A DNA stretch of 64,000 bases from Berberis thunbergii. Taxonomy: Eukaryota; Streptophyta; Magnoliopsida; Ranunculales; Berberidaceae. The position numbers and the translations under genes are program-made. A model generated the notes under the pieces. It was not told the origin of the DNA. It made no database searches and was given only the letters and a program-made list of their open reading frames with translations. This document shows, one piece after another, positions 1-12,250 of the stretch. The DNA lies in NCBI GenBank assembly GCA_003290165.1, contig QNQO01010778.1, positions 1 to 64,000 on the forward strand, given 5' to 3'. How positions within the stretch are numbered: position 1 is the first letter of the stretch; each line of letters starts with the position of its first letter.

Positions 1-1033
1 TCTATAAAGCAGTTAAGCAAAACACAATCACTAATAGCAAGGAAGATTAAATTCAACTAGTTTATGAAGCACATGTTCGGGGTTTCGATCCACCCCTAAC
101 TAAGGGGAGTTTAGCTAGACATATTAATTATGTTCAAACAGTAATCCATAATCAATAATCAAACCAAAATTAAGAGAAAGAGATGTTTAGAGATGAAAAC
201 AAAACACTGATCCGTGGTGGTACTGAATAGAAGCTGGGCTGCGAATAGCAAAGAGAATCTTCCCTTTGGCCTGCCTCTCGCGAATTGCTCCTTCTCTGCT
301 TCTTCAGTTTCTCTGCTTCACCTCTCTTCGATTTGTTTCTTCAGCTCTTGATCCAGTGAGAAGAAGATGCGAGTGAGGGGATGACAGTGTTGGGTTCGAC
401 GACAATCAGGGACAGAGAGAGAGGATGAGACGAGGATGTCGGTGTGAGGAGGTTCTGATGGTGACGGCGATGAGTGGTTTTGGCTGAGAAGGGTGAAGAG
501 GGAAGGACGAGGGTTTCCTTTCGATCTCTGCTTGTGAAACAGAGTGAGAGAAATAAGGGAATTCGAGAGACAGCGACGGTGGCTACGTTTGGCGAGGTGG
601 TTCTGCTTGAATGGGGGTTCGATTAGGTTTGATGAGGAGGTTGTAGATCGGTGGATGATGAACTGAGGACGATGGCTAAGGTGAAGGAGGACGGCGGCTA
701 GGGTTTATGCGAGGATGCTGTGGATGGGTGCAGTGGATAGGTCCGTCAAAGCTAGGTATCTTCCTCCTGTTATTCTTGTTTTCCTCTTTCTGTGGTTTCC
801 TTGTTGGTGTGGTTTCCTTGCTTGTGTGAAGTCCTTGTGCAATTAGTATTCCTAAATTGACAATTTGCTTCTATTTTAAAGTATTGTAATTGGAAACCTA
901 CACAAACATGAAACTAGCAATTAGTACCATAATTAACAAATAATAGCTAATAATACATATAGAAATATGGTACTAAAAAATAGCATAATTATGCCCCTAT
1001 CATTGCTGGATCTCTTTAAGGGCTGGCATATCA
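1..1033. other. Nuclear-like non-coding sequence
   Basis: No open frame or RNA gene is convincing here. The first 250 bases and bases 840-1000 are AT-rich; 280-760 is purine-rich GA/GGATG-type sequence without coding periodicity. It differs in composition from the GC-balanced mitochondrial block that follows, so I read it as nuclear flank. Confidence 0.4.
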
Positions 1034-1310
1034 GTGCTCTCCAGACCCGAGGGCGCCTTTTCAGGAGACTTCTCCCTTTTGCTTGTGGGGCCGAGGAATA
1101 GGAGAGTTTTTGAAGGGAAGGAGAATGCTTTGCAGTCCATTATTGTGAACATTAAAGGTTTGATGCATTATTGGGCGAAGGCCCACAAGGAGGGGGAGGG
1201 TCTCTTTTTCCAGGATATGGTCTTTAGATGGGAGAGAGCTGTTCTCCAGGCTGAGTGATGGGGGTCGGGTCGACCTCCTTTTTTGTATTTTGTATTCGGT
1301 CTTATACTTA
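1034..1310 (+). mobile_element. LINE (non-LTR retrotransposon) 3' end fragment
   Basis: The frame from 1034 ends at 1258 and contains the segment GPRNRRVFEGKE followed by an amphipathic tail. This resembles the W..RN.R.F stretch near the C-terminus of plant LINE ORF2, after the zinc-binding reverse-transcriptase domain. A T-rich stretch follows the stop, as in many LINE 3' untranslated regions. The upstream polymerase is absent, so this is a truncated, inactive remnant. It lies at the left edge of the mitochondrial block. Confidence 0.5.
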
Positions 1311-1313
1311 TTT

Positions 1314-1680
1314 TCAAAAGTAGATGGGAAGGCTTGAGAGGGTACTCTTAATCAGAGTGGTTTTCCCACCTTTAGAGAGGTACGATCTTTTCCAAGCTGC
1401 AAGCCCCCTTTCCATTCTTTCAATCAACGGATCCCAAATGGCTTTAAACCTGTACGGCCAAGGGCAGGCCTGGGTAGGAAGAAGGAAGCCTACCAATATT
1501 GCACCCCAAACAAAACAACTCGCTAGTTCCAAAAAATGAGCCACCTCCCCAATGCCAAAGAAGAGACTCTATATAAGGTTGATTTTCAGCCCCGAGACAA
1601 CTTCAAAGCATCTTAGAATGTACTTCAAATGGGTAAGCTGGTCCACAGAAGCATCCAACAGAACCAAGAACCTAAGACTA
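1314..1680 (-). pseudogene. LINE reverse transcriptase fragment
   Basis: Read on the minus strand, this gives the thumb side of a plant LINE reverse transcriptase: a VSGLKINL segment, then [20 protein letters not shown] and [20 protein letters not shown]. These correspond to the usual SGLKVN and W.....LS.GGR.TLI.S.L...P.Y motifs. An in-frame TAG lies between the two parts. Only about 120 codons remain and the catalytic YADD region is missing. Such nuclear retrotransposon scraps are common in plant mitochondrial genomes, so this piece may belong either to the mitochondrial block or to its nuclear flank. Confidence 0.7.
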
Positions 1681-2825
1681 TGTCGTATGCTTTCTATAAG
1701 TTAATAAAGACCAAAAAACTGTAAGGTGAGCGCTTCCACTTAGGTTGAATTCCGTGACTTAGTTATAGTTCCGTGGAGAACTTAAGTTTCATTCCGGCTT
1801 TACGTGATAGGGCAGGCCCAAGGCGCCCCGACCTTTTGACTCATGACTGGGGTGGGTCGTAGGTGGGAGCGAGAATCATTATTCATGCCAGCGAGGGCCA
1901 CCCCAGTCCCCCTATCCCTATAAAGCCAGCCTCCCTTTATCTACGGGCTATGGCTCACGAAATGGAACTGGAAATGGTTCTCCGAATTGAAAGTGGATGC
2001 TCTGGATCTCTCCCATTTTGGTATGCTGCTATACGAACTGTAAGAGATGCTAGGCAAGGTGGCGCCTATATAAATGGATAAAGAGAACTGGCTCTCTATC
2101 TGAGCAAGATGGTAGTAGGTGGGAAGCTTCTGGCTCTGCTCCTGCCTTTGCTTCTTCGACTGACTCAACCGTGTATTTCTTCAAAGACTGCTTCATCAAC
2201 GGAATCGCCGGAATCAACCGGCTCTACTGAAGCAACTACTCGCTCTGGATCTGCAACTGGAAGATATGAATATAGGCATAGGTAAAGGTATGGTCAAAGG
2301 CAATCGCAGTGGTTGTTTCACCCAGAGCCGGGGTAGATTCACTCATAGCAGATACAAAGGCAGGAGCAAACTGCTAAGTAAAAGCAGCAGAGAGTCGCTA
2401 TACGGGGGCAGCAGAGCCCGTTGATTCATAACAACCTATTTCTCCATAAGGGCTTGAGCCCCAGGCATAAGTAGGTGAATCCACAAAACCACTAGCAGAG
2501 GTTGAGGCACCTGCGATGAAAGCTGTGGGAGAGGCATTTAAAAAGGCAGCAGGAAAGCCTGGGAGCCAGCCAGCAGTAGAAAAACCAACAAATCTAGTTG
2601 CAGAAAGAATAGGTGTTTCGACAAGTGCTTGCGTTCCTATAGTTGTAGTTCTGGTATTTGTATGTGTTCCTATACGTATAGTATATAGTGAATACAACGT
2701 GTTACAAGTGGTGTCCCAACATATGCCTTTGTCCTTAGGGGTGTCGCGGAGGTAAAGTCCAAAGCAATAAAGCTTGCCCTATTGCGTAAGGGGATAGGGG
2801 CTACCTGAGACCAACTGACTATCCA

Positions 2826-2876
2826 GCGTAGAAAACTCCAGTGCGCCCCAGCGCCCCGGGGGCCAGAACAAGCCTT
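2826..2876 (+). repeat. Dispersed mitochondrial repeat B, copy 1
   Basis: The segment beginning GCGTAGAAAACTCCAGTGCG and continuing through a GCGCCCCGGGGGCCAGAAC stretch recurs at 13369-13420 in the same orientation. It recurs inverted at 10394-10423 and 17029-17060. At 13369, 10394 and 17029 it adjoins or lies near copies of the longer GCAACGG repeat family. Confidence 0.7.
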
Positions 2877-3046
2877 CCGTCTACAGAGCTAGACTTAATG
2901 CCTTATCTTATAAAGTACTTGAGTATAATGGAGTTCCGTCAGCATCCGATTCAGTCTCATGTAGTTCCGTCACCCGTTTGCTCCGTAGCGCAAATACGCC
3001 TCAGCACCCGGCGCACGGAACGCTAGCGCCCGCCTATTTTGATTGC

Positions 3047-3047
3047 T

Positions 3048-3078
<31 letters not shown>
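3047..3078 (+). repeat. (TTTA)n microsatellite
   Basis: Eight uninterrupted TTTA units. Confidence 0.9.
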
Positions 3079-6000
3079 GAATAAAAAAGGGTTGAATTGC
3101 AAATGAAAATGAATTCTAAGCCTAGTTGCGTTTCCGTTTTCTAGGAGGCCTTGAACCGCAAATGGGTTCGTGGGAGCGAGGACAAATATCAATCAATCAA
3201 ACACGAAAAAAGGGGTACGCCTACTTCCCCTTCCCCTCTTTCAAAATGGTTATTAGCTAGTTGCTCTTTGATTTAGAGAGTCTCTAAGATAGTTGTTCTC
3301 TTGTAGTTAGATTATTGTATAGATAGTTTCACTCTCATAATAGGATTCTAGGAACTCTCTCCTTCTTAGAAGACTTTCGAGCAAAGCTTGGCCATTGTGC
3401 TGTGGATAAGTAGGGTCGCCACCATCGGGCGAGAATTCGTATCCGAAAGGCCATGGTGTTTGGAGTCAGTGCCCAGCTGGAGTTGGTCCCCTCTTCAACC
3501 ACCCCCTTATAGTTCTCTTTCATGAGCGAATCGGGCCCTTAGTTTGGATAGTTCTCCTCTGTGAGCGTTCCACCTAAGGGAGGTCATTTTAAAGTAAAGA
3601 TTTGACTCTTGTCTGCTGAGTAAGCGCTTGCTTCACATCCTGAATTGACTATCACAATCCACCTTCGCGCGGTACTGAGTTGGAGATGGGTGGTGATCTG
3701 AGTAGCGGGAGAAAGTGATTTATGATCTCGCATGCGGATAGAATAGCTTTGATTTTCAATACATGCTTAGTGTCAATTTTTACTTTTGAAAAGTGTAGTG
3801 CCATTGATGTAAGTTGTCAAGATCGCACTTTCTTTTAGAAGTGTCATAGCTTATCCATCAAGTAAGCTTGGATAGCAGCCTATTCAAAATAGCCTCTTGT
3901 TTTTCTGGTACAAAAAATCCTTCTTTATCTAGTCTAGACTTTCACAATGGACGTAGCTTTCTCATCCTCTTCCCTTTTCATCTTCCTCGCATGTGCTTGT
4001 ATTTTCTTCTTAAATCGAAATTCTTTTCTTAAGCAACTTACTAGGGAACAAAACATTTCACTAGGACCCCCACCTCTCACTTAGTTTCTGAAGCCACCAA
4101 GACCCTTAGATTCCCAATCCTCTAACATCCCCCGGCTTGCTGGAGTGGTCAACATGCTTCACCTCCACGCCTCTCTCTTGAAGAGAGGATGGTTTAGATG
4201 TTTGTGTTACCTAAACTCACAAGACTCATAGAAAAGCTAGCCCCCAAACAATATGCCCTTGAAGATGGGGCCCTTACAAAAGTGGGGGACAATTCAAACA
4301 TCAACCCTTTCGGACAGCCTTCAAGATATGCCCCTCGATGAGTTTATGCATCGCATTACCTTATTTCGGGAACTAGTGGCTCAGTAGAAAGAGCTTCAGT
4401 CCCTCGCCGGCATGAGCAATCGGGGCGTCTTGCTTCAAGGCAGGCCTCCTAACCCACGCCCCTCCTCTATAGCCGAGGAGCGCTCCAACAACAACCCGGC
4501 TTCCATGTCAGGTCGCAAAAAGCCCCTCCCATGCGACCACATGCAACCTCCAGGGGTACTCGCCGTGTCACTAGCCATGTGGAGAAGCAGGATGAAAACA
4601 CTGACTTCTGTGAAGAGTTACAGAGGATGAGAGAGGAGGAGTCAGCTTATTTACTATTGCAGGTTCGGCGATTGGTCGTGCGAAGGTGCTCCAGACGGAA
4701 GATAAATTCATGGCGAGACAAAGACCCGTTTCTGCCAAGGTTTAGAGTGGAACGCCTTCTGCCCGCTGCTAAGGAGGCTTAGTGAGGATGCATGCGTAGC
4801 TCCCGCAGATATAGGCGAGGCCTTTCGCTTTTAGCGAATATCGAATGTTACCCAATTCACTATCCCCACGGTAGGGGCTTAACATCAAGTGGAAAGCCTG
4901 GTGCTACTGATGCTGATGCTCGTTCAACCGTGCTTTTTTTGGATAAAACTTTGAAGTCCATCTTTGTCTAAAAATAACAAGTGCTGCTTCTAGTTCGACT
5001 GGATAAAATGTAACCGGTGCTGCTAGTGGTGGATAAGCTTGCTATGGTAGTGGTGGGGGAGCTGACTAAGCGACTAGTTCTGACTCTGCCGCAGAAGCAG
5101 GTGGTGGAACGACTACCCGCTGCTGCTGCGCGGCTGTTGGACCGACAAAATGGGCTGAACCTGACGGAACGGAATGAAACCTAGGGCCGGGTCAACTGAG
5201 GGGCTGGAGCACCGAAGCTTGAATACCGAATGTGTGCGCCCGGCCACACTTCGACTGAACGAGCCGGTCCCCTTACAACCCTGATGAAAGCCGCCCTGTG
5301 CTTCAAACTATGATAGACATGGGGGAGAAGTTCGGCATTTATCTATTCGCTAAAGCCTTTATTTCAGAATAGCGGGATTTGGATCACGACCCATTTTGGT
5401 TTCTAGGATCACCGAAGTGAGTCTTTTTCCTCGAATCCAGGCATGATGCTTTCAGTGGTTAGCTTTAGACCAGCCACCCGTCTTTTTTTCCCGAGCCACA
5501 CTCTTGTCTAAGAAAAGGGCCCGAACCCCCGTAGTTAGATGTTTCAGTAGTCGAGCGATATGCCATCATGTAGCCCGGTGGCGCTCGCCCTTTAGTTCGT
5601 CTCGGAACTGCATTCTTCATTGAAAGGCAGATTGCGAGGTTTTACTCAAGTATTGAGTCCCCCGAATCCTTATAAGAAAGAACCTCACTCTTCGGCTGCA
5701 CGATCCAACGGCCGAAGCCACTTTTTATTCGAATGCCGCTGATTGCTTTCTCCGTTTCTCAACAGTTGTTAACCCCAGCGCGTTCTCCAGCCTTTCGGGG
5801 AAAAATATGCTAGAAAGTAAGTCCCCCAACTAGCACATAACATACAGATCCACCCACCTATCCTATTGTGTCTGGTCGTCCGGCCAATCCATTTTCTCTT
5901 TCAAAGCCTTGCCTACCGGGTCGAGAGATGGGTATTCCTGTCTTATAGGGAACAAAGAAATTCTAAGCCAAGAAATTAGAAGCCTATAGAACCTTTTTTT

Positions 6001-6269
6001 TCCTGTCATTCCTAACCCGCCTTTAAAGATCGATTGGTTGGGGAGAGAGGGCAAATAGAGAGACATTGTGGGGAGATGGAGAAGAATTGCGCCGCCCTTG
6101 ACGGAACGGAACCGGAAGAGGGGGAAGTCGAGTCGATGAGTGGAGATCTATGAATGCACCTACTTAGATTTGATTCCGTTCCGTCAGGCGTCAGAAGATC
6201 GATAAGAATTCAATCAAGAGCTGCTGTCTTTCGATCGATAGATGGGCGAGACTAGACTTCTTCTGATCT

Positions 6270-6704
6270 TTGATCTGGGTTCCCCCCCCTGCCTCCTGCG
6301 GGTCCGACGCGACTACTCATTCTTGGGCGGACCAACCTAAGCTGTTGCCTTACCACCTTTGCTTCGTCACTACTATAGCTCCATTACAGGAAGGTGGGGG
6401 TCTCTTTCTTCCGCTGGTACTGGCTTGTGTTGTTGGAGTTTCTTCATTGGCCGGATACCTCTCTAAGTGTCTAGCAGTACAGGCAGGAAGCATTTTTACT
6501 GGACCTCTCTTAGTTTCTTGCAAGTACCTCCCCGCTCTACCAGTGCTAGTTGCATGTTTCGCTCATGGCTTGCGTAGTGCTTACGCACTCCACTCGCAGC
6601 TTCCTCGCTACTGGTCTCTGGAGGGCAGTTCATCTTGTACAAGTTCTTCCTTTTTGACTGTCTGTCTCCTCGTCGACTCTCCCACGGCTGTATGCTGTGT
6701 TTGA
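6270..6704 (+). CDS. Unrecognised open frame of 144 codons
   Basis: The longest unexplained frame in the left half of the mitochondrial block. It is rich in Leu, Ser, Cys and Val, with a hydrophobic run around residues 43-65 that could span a membrane. I recognise no domain. No neighbouring mitochondrial gene or promoter supports expression. It may be a chance frame; plant mitochondrial genomes contain many such frames. Confidence 0.2.
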   Translation: MIWVPPPASCGSDATTHSWADQPKLLPYHLCFVTTIAPLQEGGGLFLPLVLACVVGVSSLAGYLSKCLAVQAGSIFTGPLLVSCKYLPALPVLVACFAHGLRSAYALHSQLPRYWSLEGSSSCTSSSFLTVCLLVDSPTAVCCV

Positions 6705-7419
6705 CTGAGAGACTCTCGTCTCACCTCCTGTAGATACCTCTTTCAACTTCCCGGGATTGTTCTTTCGCTTCTTCTGCACGACTTCACTTTCAGGACTCTC
6801 TGAGATCTTATGAAGTCATTGTGCGGTTTTAGTATCTTGTAGTCGATTCTTGCCGCCTTTTTTTCTCATTCGTGCGAACTGCGCAGCTTTCAATGCTGTC
6901 TCATAAACCTATTCGACTTGTACAACTGAAGAGGAGGGTTGCACTGTCGAACAACTTCCTTGTAATGGACACATATCTTTGGGTGAACAACTCGGGCTAG
7001 ATGTACTTAACAGGGAAGATTTCATACGAACCATTAAGGAGAGGGGACTTCACACTTAGGTTTTGGAAAGTGTGAGGGCGCTTTCTTCTTAAAAACATTT
7101 TTTTTTTGATTTTCGACGAAATGACAGCCGGACTGACTTTACTGTTGGACAATTGTTGAGGATTGGTGCGCAACTTCGAAGAGGTGGAATGTAACTAGAC
7201 ACGTGTATCAGCCAGGGTTTCAATGCACAAAGAAAGTGAGGTTTGAACTGACTCTATTCAGAACATTGCTGGATAGACTGAAGGCTTTTGGTATATTACA
7301 CTTTGTTCAAAATAATGTTAAGAGTGGTGAACTGGGTACAATCACTTAGACGTTTGTTTTCCCTCCATCACTCTTTCTCCTTAGGATTAAGGATATAAAT
7401 AGGGATAGTCCTTTATTTT

Positions 7420-7866
7420 AAGGTAGGCTCTATATAATTGTAGTGTTGTCCCAAAGGATATTTTAGAGTTCCTCGGCATCCCAGGTGCCATTGTAGCACC
7501 GTGGCTCGGGGACTCTCACTCGTTCAGAGTCTCCTAATTGTAGTCGCCCCAGCCCTCTTTAGGACAGTGAACTCAGCCACAATATTTTGGATCTGGGCCT
7601 TGAGCACCTCAACGGGCGTTCTTCGTGTCGCTGCCCAACCCACAACATTCGTCCGCCAAGTCTTGGATAGCCTAAAAAGAGGCATATATTCTTGCTTCCC
7701 AGTCATCACTGATCTCTAAGGAGGACTCGATTTCCTCAACTCGAGCCTCTAAGCGGGTGACTATTTCCCGAGTACCGCTGTGATAAGTGTGCTCTCCAAC
7801 AGTAGTCACACCCTCGGATGCCCGTATCTTACGGGACTCAAACTGAAGAACAAATCGCAAGACATG
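7420..7866 (-). pseudogene. Ty3/gypsy retrotransposon gag-leader fragment
   Basis: On the minus strand a coiled-coil-like stretch (REIVTRLEARVEEIESSLE) is followed, with frame breaks, by AQIQNIVAEFTVLKRA and then VPEPRCYNGTWDAEEL and NILWDN. This order matches the plant gypsy leader: a coiled coil, a TVLKRA block, then a VP.PK.F.G.RDAKELENFLWD-type block before gag proper. Stops interrupt it. It is a foreign nuclear retrotransposon scrap in the mitochondrial-type block. Confidence 0.55.
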
Positions 7867-10089
7867 GATTTTTCAATGTTTTTAAAAGCCTTTATTTAAA
7901 AATAAATGAATTTTATGGTCTGTTCTTGTGAAAATCAATGTTCTGGGATTGGTTGGCGCATACAAAGGGTTGCTTGCATGAAAGCCGCTTTAGCAATCAA
8001 CGCGGGAATTTCTGAAACGGTCGACGACTTATACATATGGATATAGCTAGCTTTCTCAAATGCAGTAGACATAGTTTATTCAGATGCGATAGACGAAGGT
8101 TGGAACGATGTCTAAGCCGGAGAAAGAAAGGGTTATTTTCTCTTTTTTATGCTTACGTTCTTCTATTGCTTGCTGCTTATTGGGTGGTGGGGCAGACAAG
8201 ACAGATACGTAAGGTAAATGATTCTCTCTTTCCTTGCCGGAAAAACCTAAAATTATCTATTTGATGATTCGAACCTAGCTGAAAAACGGTAAGGGCGCTA
8301 GCTCGCCCCCGCCTTAATAAATAAGCAGAAGTGGCTTAACACCGACGTTTGCATAGCGCCCCTAATGAAAAAAAGTGTGCAACCATTGAGGGGCTCATCA
8401 GCTTCTATATTGATTGCATACTTTAACACTCCCGCCCCTTAGTTTAAGCAGAAGAGGGCTTTTCTATGCTTTTTTCCGTTCCGTCAGGGTGGTGCTTTTG
8501 GACTTTACGCTCCAGTTGGTATCACGCCCTTAAAGAGAGTAGTAGAAGTCAGAGTAAGGGTAAGGCAGCGACGGAAGGCAAAGCAGAAGCTAATGCCCCA
8601 GATAGAGTAATCTGTAAAAAGGCAAGGATGAAAATCTATCTATTGCGACTAATGTAAGCCCGCTATTGATTGCCCAACTAGAACTCGAGCAGCCCCACCT
8701 GAACCAGCTGAGAGAGATGCCACTGCTACTATAGCTGGCTACCCGAACCGAGATCTTGCACCTTCCCTTACTATAGTGGGCTCGTGAGACCTCGACTTCT
8801 TATTACACCCTAAAGGAGACAAATAAGCCCGTCCCCCCGTCTTGGAAGCCAACTGTAGCCGCTGTAGCTTTAGATTCATAAGGCCTGCTTTCGGGTTAGT
8901 ATAGTAGCTCGGACTAGTAGCTACGGCAACATTTTGATCCCTTGCCCTCTCTAGTAGTTGGTGCAGCTCAGGTAGGAGGCCCCTATCACGTATGGCAACA
9001 TGGAAGCTTTTCACGGCCTCGAATAGGAATAAGTCTTCTTCGTCTATTAAGGGGTGAAACGAGCAAGCGGAGCCTATCGCTGCTGGAATGCCCGCTACCT
9101 ATGCTGCTGTAGGCGTAGAGTCCAGATGAGATTCATAGGTTCCGGATAACGTTTGTTTTGAAGCTGCCACTCAGCTGCATCTTACAAATCCTCTCAGAGG
9201 CCTCTAAATTGACGTTTATCGTGTCTTGCCATACGTGATAGGGTCGTTTGCCGGAATACGCTATCGCTTTCAGAACAGGCCGTAAACGATAGAATTCAGG
9301 CCTTGAAGAAACTCTCACTCGAGAACAAGGACTTCCCTGTACTAACGGGCCACCCTACCATGCCCGCGCGCTGCCACTTGGATTGACCAACGGCGAACGT
9401 AGAGTCCCCGTTCCGACGGGGCACCCGCGATATTCCGTTTTTCGCCTTGGCTTGCTCTTTTCGCTTCAAAGTCAATTTACCAGAGCGCTGTTTGCGTGCT
9501 TCCCCGGAAAAGAACTTCGCGGCAACATTGAAATCCCGGTCAGAAAGATCACAACAATTCTATTTTATAGTCTAGTGAGCCTAATCCTTTATCTCATATT
9601 AATCTTCCTATCCTTGTCATCCGAGTTACTTCACTTCAGCCAACTTCTCAGCTTACTGATGAAAAACGTGAGCTGCAATCCGAGCTAACCCTGCCCTGCC
9701 CTTACTGTAAAGATCATCGTAGGCCTAAAATCTTACGCCGTAGCGTGCCAGATAGCTGCGAACCGAGCTACCCTAGCACTACCTGAGCTAGCTGGTCTTT
9801 GAAAATCAGAATTTGAAAGAATAAAAGAAAAGAAGCCGAGAAGTACTTCTGAACGAGCTCTAGAGCGAGCGGAACAGTTAGGTGTAGGGATTCATTCCCC
9901 ATCCGGGGGTTAGGGGGGCCACCTACCTCTGTAGCTTCTGGTAGAACAATAGGAACCATGGCTTTACTTTAACTGAGAAAAGTAGCGCGGCTTTTCAGCA
10001 GCTTTCATTTAAAGAAGTATGAGTCTAGCTAAGCTAAGGGTGCAACGGTTTGTTGAGCGAAGTAGAGTAGGCTTGCCGGTTTAAATGGC
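7867..10089. other. Mitochondrial-type intergenic sequence
   Basis: No recognised gene. A 101-codon frame at 9383-9688 has a strongly hydrophobic segment around residues 57-80 but resembles nothing I know. The TTCCGTTCCGTCAGGG motif recurs at about 8474. A GATTCGAACC string at 8265 looks like a tRNA T-arm but lacks a matching stem. Confidence 0.4.
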
Positions 10090-10293
10090 AACCTGACGGT
10101 TGCGTTAGCAACGTACTTGAGTATAATTCCGTGTAGGCAACAAGCAACGGATGAGCGTACTACCGCGAAAGCCGTTGCGCTAACGAACAAGCCTGCGCGA
10201 AAGCCGTTGCGCTAACGAACAAGCCTGCGCGAAAGCCGTTGCGCTAACGCGCAGCCGTTTTCTTGGTGACTACACTACACCTATCAAGTTTGC
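10090..10293 (+). repeat. Mitochondrial GCAACGG repeat family, copy 1 (longest)
   Basis: It opens with AACCTGACGGTTGCGTTAGC, then a core GCAACGGATGAGCGTACTAC running into CGCGAAAGCCGTTGC. Two tandem 32-bp units beginning GAACAAGCCTGCGCGAAAGC follow, and it ends in a GTTTTCTTGGTGACTACAC block. Related copies lie at 12183, 13413, 16888 and 23092 with zero or one 32-bp unit. The core is bounded by GCAACG and CGTTGC, so it can fold as a hairpin. Confidence 0.85.
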
Positions 10294-10393
10294 ATGTTGG
10301 CGCACTTGACTACACGGAACTAGAATCTAAGCGCCTACTAAGTCTCACTCTGTAAACGGAAGGCTTTCATTCTTTATAGTCTAGTGTAGTCAA

Positions 10394-10423
10394 GGCGCAG
10401 GAGCGCACTGGAGTTTTGTACGC
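10394..10423 (-). repeat. Dispersed mitochondrial repeat B, inverted copy
   Basis: Reverse complement of the GCGTAGAAAACTCCAGTGCG segment seen at 2826 and 13369, with one base changed (GTACGC for CTACGC). It follows GCAACGG repeat copy 1 by about 100 bases. Confidence 0.7.
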
Positions 10424-12182
10424 AGGATTGGACATCTGGCGATACACAACCTCCCTCCCGGTGGGACAACCGGTAGTACGCAAGGGAATTGGACACTCCC
10501 GGAACGCATATACCAAAAACTTGAGTAGCTGGGGAACCTAACCGCGGTAGAGGCTCCCCTCTCCCTTCTTTAGTAGCAATGTTCACTACTGCCGCTGTTG
10601 CGGAGCACCCGCCCGTATTCGGGATCGGGCGGAAGTCGGTCAATAGCATAGCTATTATGGAATTGACCCGACCGCCGACAGGCCTACTTTCTTCAAGATA
10701 CGAAACGAGCAGCCGTTTCCGGCTGTCCCTATTGTTTTTTAGATGGAGTCATCAACAGGGCTAAGAATCTTACCACAGTCAGCGGTACCCACGCTCTTCC
10801 GTGCTCGTAGGTTGACTCCCCTATGCATCCCGACTAAGGTCTCACAAACGTGCATTTCCCTTATGCATCCAGCCGCTTCACTAATGTGAATAGGTATAAA
10901 GGGTGGGTTGGTTATATACTCTTATGCGCGTTCCTTCTTCGAACCTTTTGGTATGTATTGCCCCCTAACTATAGATCAGATCCACCGGACGATAAACTCA
11001 ATTCCGCACTGCTGCTGAGTCGTCGGACTTATCCACCAAGGGATTCGTGGAATTTAAGTTTGTGGATTGCGTTGGGGGAAATCTACCAAAGCTAGGCAGA
11101 TAGATAGACTCCTTTCCCGCTGCTAAGGGAGAGCAAGAAACAAAAGAAAATGCTTGTTTTTTAACCAGCGCCCCCCTTGGGGTATGCGGGTACTAAGAGT
11201 CCTCTCACTACCAACCAGCAGACATCATCTGGCTGGGTCTTGCCGGTATCAACAACGAGAAAAAACAACCAAATGGAAACAGCAACTAACTATGGCTCTT
11301 GGCCCAAACAACGTCCTAGGCGTAGGGGAGATCGGAGCAACAGGGAACGCCTAGACGACGACGCCCGTCCTGGGCTGCTGTAAGTAGATCGAGAGGTCGT
11401 TCCGCCCCTTGTCCCCGAAGATGGGTAATATGTTCTCATACAATGTTGCAAAAATCTGACCTAGCTGGCGAGCGATCCCAGTTCGCGGCAGAGAACAAGA
11501 CAGCAAGCGAGCGTACCTTTGTTCGCTTCTTCTCCACCAAGCACGGAAGTTTAAGGATAACTGTAGGTCGGTGGCTACCTAAGGAAACTCCGATTCGATC
11601 CGCCCCCCGGCTGGGAGGCATCTACCTCATCCCGATCACAAGGAGAGGTTCACCATGATGGGGGGTACTTCTTTTTTTTGTTCCGTTCCGGAAAGAATGA
11701 AAAGGGGACCATCCTTTTTTTTGCGGCATGCTCCTCAGATTTACGGATTCGCAGGGGGCCTCAGGCCCTACTTAGTTGACTGACAATGACAAAGGCTTGC
11801 GAAACTAAGTAGCGCCTTTTGAATTGAATCTTAATTAGTCTATCAGTGTGCGAAGCGGCTTTGCCCCTTTTCAGTAGGGGAGCGAAAGGTTAGACCTTTG
11901 AAAGCCAGCGAACAGCGGTTCTTCTATGTAGGTATGGCGTTCCCCCTTGACTCTCCTAACGTCGAGCTAAGTGACTTCGTAACCTTTGCGTAGCGTAGTA
12001 GAATGAAAGCTACGCACCGACGCTCTCTTATCTATTCTATTAGCCTAAGCGTCTTCGCTAACTCGCTCGCCTACTATAGCCCCTACTATAGTATTGTATA
12101 GTAGGGTAGGCTAACTCAGCCGCTTACTTCTATTCTTTGAATTCCGTTCCAGGGACAAGTTACTACCGCTCCACGCGGGACG
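10424..12182. other. Mitochondrial-type intergenic sequence
   Basis: No recognised coding region. The stretch at about 11380-11660 has the look of conserved plant mitochondrial spacer or intron sequence, but I could not assign it to a gene. Short frames on both strands here are not supported by any domain. Confidence 0.4.
12081..12106. repeat. Perfect 10-bp hairpin
   Basis: CCCTACTATA and TATAGTAGGG are exact reverse complements separated by a 6-base loop. It could act as an RNA end-stabilising stem in mitochondrial transcripts; function is not shown. Confidence 0.6.
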
Positions 12183-12250
12183 AACAAGCAACGGATGAGC
12201 GTACTACCGCGAAAGCCGTTGCGCTAACGCGCATACGTTTTCTTGGTTGG
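12183..12250 (+). repeat. Mitochondrial GCAACGG repeat family, copy 2
   Basis: Core GCAACGGATGAGCGTACTAC to CGTTGCGCTAACGCGCA with no 32-bp tandem unit. It ends in a CGTTTTCTTGGTTGGT variant shared with copy 5 at 23092 rather than with copies 1, 3 and 4. Confidence 0.85.

Larger units (their letters stand above)
1681..7419. other. Mitochondrial-type intergenic sequence
   Basis: No recognised gene. The sequence is GC-balanced and carries short motifs that recur through the block, such as TTCCGTTCCGTCAG near 6173 and its reverse complement near 5164 and 6098. Open frames are short and unlike known proteins. A proline/serine-rich patch at 4412-4780 is reminiscent of a retrotransposon gag leader, but I could not confirm that. 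Confidence 0.45.

Noticed and set aside
8255..8300. Possible tRNA on the minus strand (GGTTCGAATC)
   Set aside because: The T-loop is present but no T-stem, acceptor stem or D-arm can be drawn.
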